A DNA stretch of 64,000 nt from contig NZ_QXPZ01000015.1 in the NCBI RefSeq assembly GCF_003664595.1, positions 59,753-123,752 of the forward strand. The letters are read 5' to 3'. Below are positions 8,952 to 16,785 of the stretch, piece by piece; position 1 is the stretch's first letter; every line of letters starts with the position of its first letter. The notes under the pieces are model-generated. The model was not told where the DNA came from, did no database searches, and saw only the letters and a list, made by a program, of their open reading frames with translations. A program made the translations under genes and the position numbers. The stretch is from Atopobacter sp. AH10 (GTDB lineage: Bacteria > Bacillota > Bacilli > Lactobacillales > Aerococcaceae).

Positions 8952-10806
8952 CCTCCTTATAGAAGGATTGGTTGAAGGCATAATCAGAATCCGATATTAA
9001 ATCACGAACAGTGGCATCATCAATTTCAGAATAATTGTAGTAAAGTTGGTTCTTATCAATCACTTTCAGTAAGATCTTTTTCTTATCATCCAGTCCGATG
9101 GTTTCATCCAGTAACTGCTCCACCGCTTCAAGATCCACACGGAAATCTAAAGAGACATTTTCCTTCATCATTTGATAGATCTGATTTAATTCAGTTGTAT
9201 CTTCAGCCGATTCAATCATTCCAATGTAGCCGCGGGATTTTTCCATCAGTTCTGCATAAACGAAGGAGCCGCCACCTTGCCAATCTACATCCTTAGAAAT
9301 GCCACCTTGTTCTCCTTCGATAACCTTTTGAAGGCGAGGAACTGAGACTGTGTTAATATAATCCATCTGTTCAATTCCAATGAATCGGCGATTCATCTTC
9401 ATGGCAACTGCTTGGGTGGTAGCGGAGCCCATGAAGAAATCTAGGATGAGGTCGTTTTCATCCGTAACCATTTCTAGAATTCTTTTAATTAACGCTTCTG
9501 GCTTTTGGCCACTACCGAACTCTATCCTTTCTGTTGACATTGGATTTATTACAAATATATCATTCCATAAAGAATTAATAGGCTGACCTTTATATTCATC
9601 TAAAAATACTTTTCGATTTATATTTTTATCTTTTGAATCAGGAAAATCTAACCTACCTTCTCTATCCCATTGTTCCATTATTTCTCTCGAAATTGAATAG
9701 CCCTTTTTTGGAGTCTTATATCCCTTGTAATCATAGATGAGATTTGGTCTGTAATTAGGACTTTGTATTGGAGATTTCATAAATTTTCTTCCAGATTCAT
9801 CAACATTAGTAAATCTTTCCTTAATATATTTTTGAGTATTTTCATCATCTTTAGAGTAAACTTGTTCATATTCCATCAAATCTACGTCTTTTGCATACCA
9901 TAAAATATAATCAACTACATTATTAAGTTGTTTAGCTGGATTAGCGCTACCACCCCTACGCTTCCATATAACTTTATTTCTAAAATTATTCTCTCCAAAT
10001 ACTAAATCCATTAAAACTTTTAAGTAAGATTCTTCAAAAGAGTCTATCTGAACAAATATTGATCCCTCAGGCAGTAAAAGATCTCTAGCAATTTCTAGTC
10101 TATTTTTCATGAATGTTAACCAAGTTGAATGATTAAAACTATCATTATATTTAAAAGAATCATTTCCAGTATTATAAGGTGGATCAATATAAATCAACTT
10201 AACCTTCCCCGCATACTTCTCTTTCAAAGTATGCAGTCCCAGAAGATTATTCCCCTTTAAGATCAAATTATCTTTATCCGCATCAAAGTCTATCGCTTCT
10301 TCAACACCCTCTGCTGTATAGCGCTTAGTATTAACCAAGATCTTCTTATCCAACATGACATCAATTTCTTCCGCAGCGATGATTTCGTTATAAAAAGGCT
10401 CGTCAGGTTTTAGATCATCTTTTTCGACATCTTCTTTAGACATACCAGCTTTCAACACCGTATCTTTATAAGGAAAATCAAGCACCACATCGGTGGATTC
10501 ATCTAAAAATCTGCCATTGACTGTTAAGCCAATTTTTTTAGAGTACTTGGTATGGGAATCAAGCCAATACTCATTCATTTCAAAGGTTTCAATTAACTTA
10601 TTCACTTCAATCAGGGTATAGTCCCCAATCACTTTAGTGTAATGTTTTTTGACTATATCATTGGCCATCAAGGCTCGTACCAAATCTTCCTCGTATCTAT
10701 CTAAATCTTCAATGATTTTTGCCTTGTTAATTTTCTCCCCTACATAATACTTGTCCCCTAAAGTCTGGATAACCTCATGCAAGGCCTTCATTACTTTTGT
10801 TTCCAA
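8935..10806 (-). CDS. mod: type III DNA methyltransferase, Mod subunit
   Basis: 623 residues, beta-class N6-adenine methyltransferase: catalytic motif IV DPPYN (about residue 210) precedes the target-recognition region (about 270-460), then the SAM-binding motif I appears as LDFFMGSATT. Start is TTG at 10806 with GAGGG upstream; no better ATG has a ribosome-binding site. It methylates the site recognised by the Mod-Res complex and is needed for cutting. About 9540-10180, covering the recognition region, is clearly more AT-rich than both flanks, which suggests replacement of this domain by recombination. No long simple repeat for phase variation was seen. Confidence 0.9.
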   Translation of the reverse strand: METKVMKALHEVIQTLGDKYYVGEKINKAKIIEDLDRYEEDLVRALMANDIVKKHYTKVIGDYTLIEVNKLIETFEMNEYWLDSHTKYSKKIGLTVNGRFLDESTDVVLDFPYKDTVLKAGMSKEDVEKDDLKPDEPFYNEIIAAEEIDVMLDKKILVNTKRYTAEGVEEAIDFDADKDNLILKGNNLLGLHTLKEKYAGKVKLIYIDPPYNTGNDSFKYNDSFNHSTWLTFMKNRLEIARDLLLPEGSIFVQIDSFEESYLKVLMDLVFGENNFRNKVIWKRRGGSANPAKQLNNVVDYILWYAKDVDLMEYEQVYSKDDENTQKYIKERFTNVDESGRKFMKSPIQSPNYRPNLIYDYKGYKTPKKGYSISREIMEQWDREGRLDFPDSKDKNINRKVFLDEYKGQPINSLWNDIFVINPMSTERIEFGSGQKPEALIKRILEMVTDENDLILDFFMGSATTQAVAMKMNRRFIGIEQMDYINTVSVPRLQKVIEGEQGGISKDVDWQGGGSFVYAELMEKSRGYIGMIESAEDTTELNQIYQMMKENVSLDFRVDLEAVEQLLDETIGLDDKKKILLKVIDKNQLYYNYSEIDDATVRDLISDSDYAFNQSFYKEDDELG

Positions 10807-10970
10807 CTCTATCCCTCGTCTCTTTCATATTCATTTCCATACTATTCGTCTATCTCTTTAAAAGCTGAAATAACTAGCAAGCAACAGAGAGCTAAATTAG
10901 CATGATCTCCCCTATAGCTAAGGAAAAGGAAATCCCTCAAGCTCCTAAATACAATCAGTTTCATTGTAAC

Positions 10971-11018
10971 AAAAAAAGCCTCTGAATACCGCTACTTAAT
11001 ATTAAGAAGAGAGGCTAG
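10971..11018 (-). terminator. terminator after decayed ORF
   Basis: On the minus strand, stem GCCTCT / AGAGGC is followed by a run of seven T. It lies just beyond the stop of the decayed frame at 10992-11250 and fits its original 3' end. Confidence 0.55.
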
Positions 11019-11250
11019 GATATTCATTAATTCTAGGCTATCTACGCCATCAAGGACTGCTCCATCTGAAAGCTCATCTGCATCAAGTTCATATGGAGTA
11101 AATCTCCTAATGTTATTTCATATGACTTCTACTTCTTTTCCTTTTTGTATTTTATCAATGCTAGCTTATGTTTTACCATCTTCTTTTACCCAACGTCCAG
11201 ATCTATATGTTCCATCTTTTGCGATAGTGTCACTTCCATGTTTTTTTACT
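10992..11250 (-). pseudogene. decayed coding remnant, unrecognised
   Basis: One minus-strand frame reads as protein-like sequence (HGSDTIAKDGTYRSGRWV ... YELDADELSDGAVLDGVDS ... LELMNILASL) for about 85 codons. It is broken by two in-frame stops (after GKT and after EVEVI) and ends at TAG 10994-10992, followed by a terminator. It has no start of its own. I do not recognise the family; the part around DTIAKDGTY vaguely recalls SH3-like cell-wall domains, but this is weak. Confidence 0.4.
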
Positions 11251-11263
11251 TTAGTGCGTACTA

Positions 11264-11291
11264 TTGATATCTAATTTTTCTATGCTATAAT
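11264..11291 (+). promoter_or_regulatory. strong promoter of the hairpin RNA / Abi_2 remnant
   Basis: -35 TTGATA (11264-11269), 16 bp spacer, extended -10 TGCTATAAT (11283-11291). Transcription would start near 11298, just before the hairpin RNA. Confidence 0.7.
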
Positions 11292-11297
11292 TCATTC

Positions 11298-11358
11298 AAC
11301 AGAACCTCTCCACACTTAATGTAGATTTCCTACATGCGAACCACGGAGAGGGCTTTTT
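11298..11358 (+). ncRNA. hairpin RNA upstream of the Abi_2 gene, candidate AbiF-associated RNA antitoxin
   Basis: An outer stem CCTCTCC (11305-11311) / GGAGAGG (11345-11351) encloses an inner stem ATGTAG (11319-11324) / CTACAT (11330-11335). The outer stem is followed by GCTTTTT, so it can end transcription. It lies between a strong promoter and the ribosome-binding site of the Abi_2 remnant. From memory, AbiF-type HEPN toxins are reported with a small structured RNA encoded directly upstream that neutralises them and is related to Cas13 crRNA biology. Position and architecture fit; identity is inference. Alternatively it is a plain attenuator. Confidence 0.5.
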
Positions 11359-11376
11359 ATATTAAGGAGTAATTTT

Positions 11377-11526
11377 ATGGAATTAAAGCTTGCTTTATGT
11401 TATAAGGAACAAATCAAAAAGCTAAGAATTGATCATAACCTTTCTATCTCCAATGATACTTTTTTACAGAAGAGATTTAAAAAAAGTGAACTATTGGCTA
11501 TCAGGTTATGGATTTGATCTTTCTAA
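11377..11526 (+). pseudogene. Abi_2/AbiF-like gene, frameshifted and truncated N-terminal remnant
   Basis: AAGGAG lies 7 nt before ATG 11377. The frame reads MELKLALCYKEQIKKLRIDH..., like Abi_2 N-termini (YKEQIxxLxxxG). At the seven-A run (about 11474-11480) the frame is lost; removing one A gives RFKKVNYWLSGYGFDLS, which contains the Abi_2 hallmark NYxLSGY. About 50 codons in, the sequence changes to the antisense of the abiEii remnant. So there are two lesions: a homopolymer frameshift and loss of everything after the LSGYGF motif, including the HEPN C-terminus. Confidence 0.7.
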
Positions 11527-11802
11527 CCATGGTTCTTTTTCTTCATATCCTAATACTCGCCAGTCTAAGATTAAATCTATATCTTCAGAAAATCTTTCTA
11601 TAAGTCCAAAGCACTTTGAAAGTGATGTGCCGCCTTTAAAGGTAAAATATTCTTTCCATTTATTTTCATTAAATAAATAGTCTAAGATAAAAGTAACCCA
11701 ATAGTCTTTTTCGATGATTGCTTCAGATATGTTTTTCTTTCTTGCAGTATTGACTATTAAAACCCTTAGATCTTCTTTGTTTTCTATATAAAACTTATTC
11801 AT
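11506..11802 (-). pseudogene. AbiEii nucleotidyltransferase toxin, truncated
   Basis: Only about 95 codons of a family that is usually around 300 residues. It keeps the N-terminal nucleotidyltransferase core: FKGGTSLSKC with the GGTSLS motif and EDIDLIL carrying the DxD-like metal ligands. It then ends soon after PWLERSN with a stop made by the junction. Everything downstream is gone; the next DNA is the Abi_2 remnant on the other strand. The start overlaps the abiEi stop, as usual for the coupled pair. The toxin is almost surely inactive. Confidence 0.8.
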
Positions 11803-12406
11803 CTTTAGCCTCGAAAATTTTCCTTATTACTCCATATATCCATGATGGAGCAGATTTCGACTCTTTCATTAAGTCTGTTCTTTCTTTTTCAGTTAAGTTT
11901 TCTCTTATCTTTTGTATAACTTCGTTAGTTATATTTTCTTTGCCCAAAGACCTAATTGCCTGAATAACTGTTGCCGTCTTTAAGGACATATTGGAAATTT
12001 CTCCTGGATTTACTTTTTTAAATTCTAAAATGCTATCTCCAATTTTATATTCTTTGTATCTTCCACTAGATATATATTTATAGTGAGTTGGAACTTGTGT
12101 GGATAGTCCTAATAAGTTTAAGGCTGTGCTATTATATGGTGCAATATTCCAATTGTATTTTCTTGCTATAGCAAGTGCTAACTCGTGAATTGATACTGCT
12201 TCGTACTCTCCAATTAATTCACTATATCTTGGATTGTAATAAAAACCATCAATGATACGCTGAATCTTTCTTTCATTTACCATCCTATTTAATGTCTTTC
12301 TAGCTGTATCATAAGATGTAATATCCAAGAAGTCATTGGCAAAAAACACCTTATTTGTTTCCAAACTATTTATCTTATCTGAAATTTTTTCTGTATAGGA
12401 ACTCAT
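11795..12406 (-). CDS. AbiEi-like antitoxin / transcriptional regulator
   Basis: 203 residues. The N-terminal winged helix (about residues 1-70) resembles AbiEi/DUF6088 antitoxins, followed by a domain with the typical YYNPRYSEL and STALNLLGLSTQ stretches. ATG 12406 is 6 nt after AAAGGAGG; a longer frame to 12427 has no site. Family role: binds inverted repeats in its own promoter and counters AbiEii. Such an inverted repeat is present at 12421-12448. The partner toxin is truncated, so this is likely an orphan antitoxin. Confidence 0.8.
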   Translation of the reverse strand: MSSYTEKISDKINSLETNKVFFANDFLDITSYDTARKTLNRMVNERKIQRIIDGFYYNPRYSELIGEYEAVSIHELALAIARKYNWNIAPYNSTALNLLGLSTQVPTHYKYISSGRYKEYKIGDSILEFKKVNPGEISNMSLKTATVIQAIRSLGKENITNEVIQKIRENLTEKERTDLMKESKSAPSWIYGVIRKIFEAKDE

Positions 12407-12420
12407 TACAATCCTCCTTT

Positions 12421-12448
12421 GTCCCAAATATCATATCATATCTGGGAC
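12421..12448 (-). promoter_or_regulatory. inverted repeat in the abiEi promoter, likely operator
   Basis: Arms GTCCCA (12421-12426) and TGGGAC (12443-12448) flank an AT-rich centre containing TATGATAT-like -10 sequence on the minus strand. It sits 15-42 bp upstream of the abiEi start, next to the ribosome-binding site. AbiEi proteins are known to autoregulate through such repeats. Confidence 0.6.
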
Positions 12449-12579
12449 AAAAATTCCTCATCTTCCTATTGCGAATTCTTCGTCACCCATTTTTTCTTCA
12501 TCCGACCAGCGGCTAGCCCATCAATAAGCATCTACTTTAATCCTTGTGTATCATTTCTAGCAAAATATGATCCTCCTAA

Positions 12580-12679
12580 ACAAGTAAAGACCTTATATAT
12601 ACAAACAAGAAAAAGCAAAGCGAGTATAAACGTTGTCAAATCAACATCTATACTCGCTTTTTTCATTTTAAAGTGTCAA
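12580..12679 (-). repeat. 100 bp palindrome-centred repeat, copy 2 (inverted relative to copy 1)
   Basis: Reverse complement starts TTGACACTT (12679-12671) and ends ACTTGT (12585-12580), the same length as copy 1. The palindrome core is 12620-12657. Only two differences from copy 1 in the core and a few in the flanks. The T-rich side follows the fruA terminator position and may end transcripts. Confidence 0.75.
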
Positions 12680-12756
12680 TCTTAGCCAATCATTCCATCT
12701 GAAAGGCTAATTCACAAACCCTCAAAATATTCTAAAAGAACCCTTTTCTCCCTTTG

Positions 12757-14691
12757 TTATCTTTCCTTATTTCCTTGAGTAAACAAGTCATAAATTCTCT
12801 TCGGATCTTTCGCTTCCTTCAACTGATGAACAAAGTCTTCATGCATAAGCAATTTAGAGGTTTGAGAAAGATAGCGTAAGTGGTCTCCTCCTTCTGCTGG
12901 AATTAAGAAGGAAATTATCGTATCAACTAAATTCCCATCAAAGCTAGGCCAGTCCACTGGATGTGTCAATTTTATAATAAGCATAGCTGATCTCTTTATA
13001 CTTTTATCTTGAGCATGGGGGATAGCCAAACCTTTTTCCATTCCTGTAGATCCTTGCGCTTCACGTTCCTTATATTTTTGTGCAACAGCTATAGGATCGT
13101 TCACTAAGCCAAGCTTTCCCCCAAATGTAGCTAAATAGGATAATACATCTTCTTTTGTTTTAAGATCCACATCCACTTGAATTTGTTCTAGAGTTAATAT
13201 GTCTTCCATTCCACTCGTCAATCCACTGGGCATATCATGACTAACCTTGTTATCTAGCTGATCTTTTTTATCCAGGTCATCCCCACTTACATTAGCTTGG
13301 CGTTTTTGTTGTCGCCCTGCAATTGCCGCAAGTAAGGCGCCAGCTACCACAGCTCCAACTAGAATAGATAAAACCCAGAGAAATGGTTTATTGACTAATG
13401 GAAGGACAATAAATCCACCATGAGGAGCAGGAACTGAAATATGGAAAATGTAAGACAAAGTTGCTGCTATAGCCGATCCTAACATAAAGCTTGGCAAATT
13501 AAGCAATGGGTTCTTCGCCGCAAATGGAATAGCCCCTTCTGTAATATGTGTAGACCCTAATAGGAAATTCACGTATCCTGCAGATCTTTCATCAGCTGAA
13601 TAAGCTTTCTTATTGAATAAAACAGCAAAACCAGTTGCTAGAGGAGGGGCAATACAGGCGGCAGAAACACCTGCCATGAAATAGTAATTTCCTTGGGCAA
13701 GCAAAGCAGTCCCTGTTAAATAAGCCGCTTTGTTGATTGGACCACCCATATCAGCTGCGCACATAATCCCAACAATTATCCCTAATAGAATTGGATTGGA
13801 ATTTTCCATAGATTTAAGAAAGACCATCATTCCTTCATTAATCGATTGCATTGGATGTGAAAGGTACCACATAATTGCACCAGAAATAAAGACCCCAAAA
13901 ACTGGGAATAGGAAAATTTGTTTCAATCCATTTAGAGATTTTGGCAAATTAGCAAAAACTCTTTGCAATCCCTTAATGACATATCCTGCTAAAAAACCAC
14001 CTACAATACCGCCTAAGAACCCCGTCCCATTCGTATAGGCGATCATACCAGTTGCAAAACCGACGATTAAACCCGAACGTTTGGCAATAGCTTCAGCTAT
14101 GTAAGCACAGAGAACTGGTACCATAAGATTCATAGCAAAGCCACCGATTTTCATTAACAAAGCAGCGAAAGAGTTAAATTCTGGGCTCTTTGGGTCAGCA
14201 GAATTAATCCCCCAAAAGAAAGATATAGCGATTAATACCCCACCAGCTACGACTAAAGGTAGCATGTGAGAAACACCATTCATCAATGACACATATATAT
14301 TTCGCAAGAATGAAGGACTATCTGATGTATGTGCCCCAGATTGGGTTCGACTTGCTTCTGTAGCATGGTGAATGGGAATATTCGGATCATTCAAGATTTG
14401 ATCCAAAAGAAGGTCTGCTTCTTTCATACCTCTCCCAACAGAAACATTTAACACACGTTTCCCATCAAAACGGTCGATGTCAACATCTTTATCCGCAGCA
14501 ATGATTACTCCATCTGCTTCAGCTATTTCTTGAGGGCTCAGCTCATTTTCTATTCCTCCTTGACCATGCGTTTCAACTTTAATCCTTATCCCTCGTTCCT
14601 TTGCCGCTTTTTCTAAGGCTTCTTGTGCCATAAAGGTGTGCGCTACACCAGTAGGACAACCTGTTGCTGCAATAATCTGATATTTTGCCAC
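12757..14691 (-). CDS. fruA: fructose-type PTS transporter, EIIBCA fusion
   Basis: 644 residues, GTG start with AGAGGGGG upstream. Domain order: EIIB at the N-terminus (phosphocysteine in AATGCPTGVAHTF, Cys12), EIIC membrane part (about residues 130-480, roughly ten hydrophobic segments, GMMVFLKSMENSN and GLAIPHAQ typical of the family), and a C-terminal EIIA with phosphohistidine in GLAIPHAQ. Imports fructose as fructose-1-phosphate using PEP via HPr. The B-C-A order differs from the more common A-B-C order of FruA. It lies downstream of fruK with a 118 bp gap. Confidence 0.9.
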   Translation of the reverse strand: MAKYQIIAATGCPTGVAHTFMAQEALEKAAKERGIRIKVETHGQGGIENELSPQEIAEADGVIIAADKDVDIDRFDGKRVLNVSVGRGMKEADLLLDQILNDPNIPIHHATEASRTQSGAHTSDSPSFLRNIYVSLMNGVSHMLPLVVAGGVLIAISFFWGINSADPKSPEFNSFAALLMKIGGFAMNLMVPVLCAYIAEAIAKRSGLIVGFATGMIAYTNGTGFLGGIVGGFLAGYVIKGLQRVFANLPKSLNGLKQIFLFPVFGVFISGAIMWYLSHPMQSINEGMMVFLKSMENSNPILLGIIVGIMCAADMGGPINKAAYLTGTALLAQGNYYFMAGVSAACIAPPLATGFAVLFNKKAYSADERSAGYVNFLLGSTHITEGAIPFAAKNPLLNLPSFMLGSAIAATLSYIFHISVPAPHGGFIVLPLVNKPFLWVLSILVGAVVAGALLAAIAGRQQKRQANVSGDDLDKKDQLDNKVSHDMPSGLTSGMEDILTLEQIQVDVDLKTKEDVLSYLATFGGKLGLVNDPIAVAQKYKEREAQGSTGMEKGLAIPHAQDKSIKRSAMLIIKLTHPVDWPSFDGNLVDTIISFLIPAEGGDHLRYLSQTSKLLMHEDFVHQLKEAKDPKRIYDLFTQGNKER

Positions 14692-14809
14692 TATAAAAAC
14701 CCCCTCTTAAGCTAATGATTCATCTTATGTCACTTTAGTTAATATTTTATATCTTATTTCTGTATTTTCAAGATTTTTATCTTACGTCTCTCTTCCATTA
14801 ATTCCTTGA

Positions 14810-15745
14810 TTACTGAAATAATTTGACTTCCTCGATAGTGACCTGTCTGCTTAATTCTTCTACATCTGAAAAATCAGTTAATCCTGGTCTGAAGGCTGTA
14901 GAAGATCCTGCCGCTAGAGCTCGTTTCAGGTTTTCTTCCATTTCTATCCCTTCAACAAGCCCTGCTAAAAAAGTACCTAACAGTGTATCCCCAGAGCAAG
15001 CGGTATTGACCACCTCACCTCTCGGAGCATTCCCTTTCAATATTCTTCCCTTACTAATCCACCAAGCCCCCTTATCACCAAGTGTTAGTAAAACATGTTG
15101 CGCTCCTTTATGGATTAAATCTAAGCTATAGCGTTCGAGTTCTTCTTCTGACAAGCGATGATCGATACCGCACCACTTAGCTAATTCGACCTCATTGGGT
15201 TTAAGCAAAAAAGGGTTATACCTTAAAGTGTCCATCACTTCTTTATAAGAAGAATCAATAACTAGGCTAAATCCTTTTTCTTGACTAATTTTCCCTATTC
15301 CTTCCAACAACTGATGGGGAATTCCTTCTGAAAAGCTACCAGAAATAATCACCATATCCTCTGAAGTTAGTTTTTCTAACCACTCTATGTATTGTTGTAT
15401 AACTTCCTCGTCTACTTTAGGCCCTGGATTGACCAGTTTGTACTCTTTATCTGTACTCTTTACCCGAGTAAAAACATTTATCCGAGTCACTCCATCCACA
15501 TGAACGAAATGATGTGCAATCCCTTTGTTTTCTAAAACCTCTTCGATATAATGTAAGGTAAATCCACCACCGATACCGCTTGCAACATTCTCAATGCCAA
15601 GCATTTTCAAAACAAACGATACATTGACACCCTTACCATTAGCTATTGCTTCTGAATAATTGGTTCGATTTACTGCATTACTTTCCATTTGATCTGTTTC
15701 GACAAACAAATCTATCGCTGGATTTAATGTGACCGTATAAATCAT
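14810..15745 (-). CDS. fruK: 1-phosphofructokinase (PfkB family)
   Basis: 311 residues, the normal family length. PfkB hallmarks: MIYTVTLNPAID at the N-terminus, ANGKGVNVS (substrate-binding region) and the C-terminal NTACSGDTLLGT with the catalytic Asp in SGD (GAGD in most relatives). Phosphorylates fructose-1-phosphate to fructose-1,6-bisphosphate. LacC-type tagatose-6-phosphate kinase is the main alternative, but the adjacent fructose PTS favours FruK. AAAGGAGAGG supports the start. First gene of the PTS operon, divergent from the RpiR regulator. Confidence 0.88.
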   Translation of the reverse strand: MIYTVTLNPAIDLFVETDQMESNAVNRTNYSEAIANGKGVNVSFVLKMLGIENVASGIGGGFTLHYIEEVLENKGIAHHFVHVDGVTRINVFTRVKSTDKEYKLVNPGPKVDEEVIQQYIEWLEKLTSEDMVIISGSFSEGIPHQLLEGIGKISQEKGFSLVIDSSYKEVMDTLRYNPFLLKPNEVELAKWCGIDHRLSEEELERYSLDLIHKGAQHVLLTLGDKGAWWISKGRILKGNAPRGEVVNTACSGDTLLGTFLAGLVEGIEMEENLKRALAAGSSTAFRPGLTDFSDVEELSRQVTIEEVKLFQ

Positions 15746-15792
15746 AGCTACCTCTCCTTTACACTTCTTATTATATAGGCATACTCTCTGAT

Positions 15793-15836
15793 AATTTTTT
15801 CAATCTCATCCCAAAATAAGTAATTCTGAAAAAATT
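15793..15836. promoter_or_regulatory. 10 bp inverted repeat between fruK and rpiR, candidate operator
   Basis: AATTTTTTCA (15793-15802) and TGAAAAAATT (15827-15836) are perfect complements, 24 bp apart, in the 132 bp divergent promoter region. RpiR-family proteins often bind such TGAAA...TTTCA repeats. Confidence 0.5.
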
Positions 15837-15877
15837 TTAACAAGTTCTTTCATCCGCATCATTATAAGGAGGCTCCC

Positions 15878-16648
15878 ATGTCTAAAGATACTCTCACCTC
15901 AACAGAACGTTACGCTTGGAACTATATTCAAGACCATCAGCAAGAAATTCCTCATCTATCCATTACTCAATTAAGCGAAAAAGCCAATACTTCTACAGCT
16001 AGTATCATTCGTGCCTTACGGAAAAAAGGCTACTCCGGATATACGCCTTTCAAACAACAACTCATTCAAAAAGAACAGCACTCCGATCTGCATCAACATT
16101 TTTCTGAAATTGATGGAGAAATACGACAAGCCATCTTAAAAAACGAATTAGAAGTGGTCAATACTTTGAAATCTCTAGATCCTCTTCTTATCGAAGAAGC
16201 CGTCCAACTCATTCAGCAAAGTCAGTTTATTTATATCTTTGCCCGTGGTTTTTCAGAAATGGTTGGGCAAGAAATGCAACTGAAATTAACTTTGGCCTAT
16301 AAAAATTGCACCCTCTTTACTGATCCTAACATTATCAAAATTATAGCCGACCGCTTAACCCCAAAAGATCTCCTCATTAATCTATCGCTGAATGGAGAAA
16401 CAGAGGAACTCATACAAGGTAGCCAAGTCGCGAGAATCCACAATGTGCCTATTCTAACTCTCACCACTAATCCTGACAGTCGTCTCGCCCGTCTCAGTGA
16501 CGTCCTCTTTGTCGGTTATAAATCACAAACTTCCTTTATTCCCGATTTTGAAGTTCGTTCTCGCCTTCCTTTACATATTATGAGCCGCATTTTGCTAGAC
16601 GCCTATATCATTAGGCAAGCCCCCAAAGCTAAGTCATTTTATCCCTAA
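15878..16648 (+). CDS. RpiR/MurR-family regulator (HTH + SIS)
   Basis: 256 residues. The N-terminal helix-turn-helix (about 1-75; LSEKANTSTASIIRALRKKGYSGY) is followed by a SIS sugar-phosphate binding domain (about 110-240; FIYIFARGFSEMVGQEMQLKL, LINLSLNGETEEL). AAGGAGG precedes the ATG. It is divergent from fruK-fruA, so it probably senses a sugar phosphate and controls that operon. DeoR-type FruR would be the usual regulator of a fructose PTS, so an RpiR protein here is unusual. Control of the downstream amidohydrolase gene is also possible. Confidence 0.85.
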   Translation: MSKDTLTSTERYAWNYIQDHQQEIPHLSITQLSEKANTSTASIIRALRKKGYSGYTPFKQQLIQKEQHSDLHQHFSEIDGEIRQAILKNELEVVNTLKSLDPLLIEEAVQLIQQSQFIYIFARGFSEMVGQEMQLKLTLAYKNCTLFTDPNIIKIIADRLTPKDLLINLSLNGETEELIQGSQVARIHNVPILTLTTNPDSRLARLSDVLFVGYKSQTSFIPDFEVRSRLPLHIMSRILLDAYIIRQAPKAKSFYP

Positions 16649-16785
16649 ATTTTCCAATTTCTCCAGCACTTTTCCCTCCTAGTCCTTTCACTTGTGCTAT
16701 GATGGAATTAGAGTTTGGTAAAAAACATTCTTAAAAAATGAATTTTCTACACCAGCTCGCATTTTATATTAAGGGGAGGTCTACC

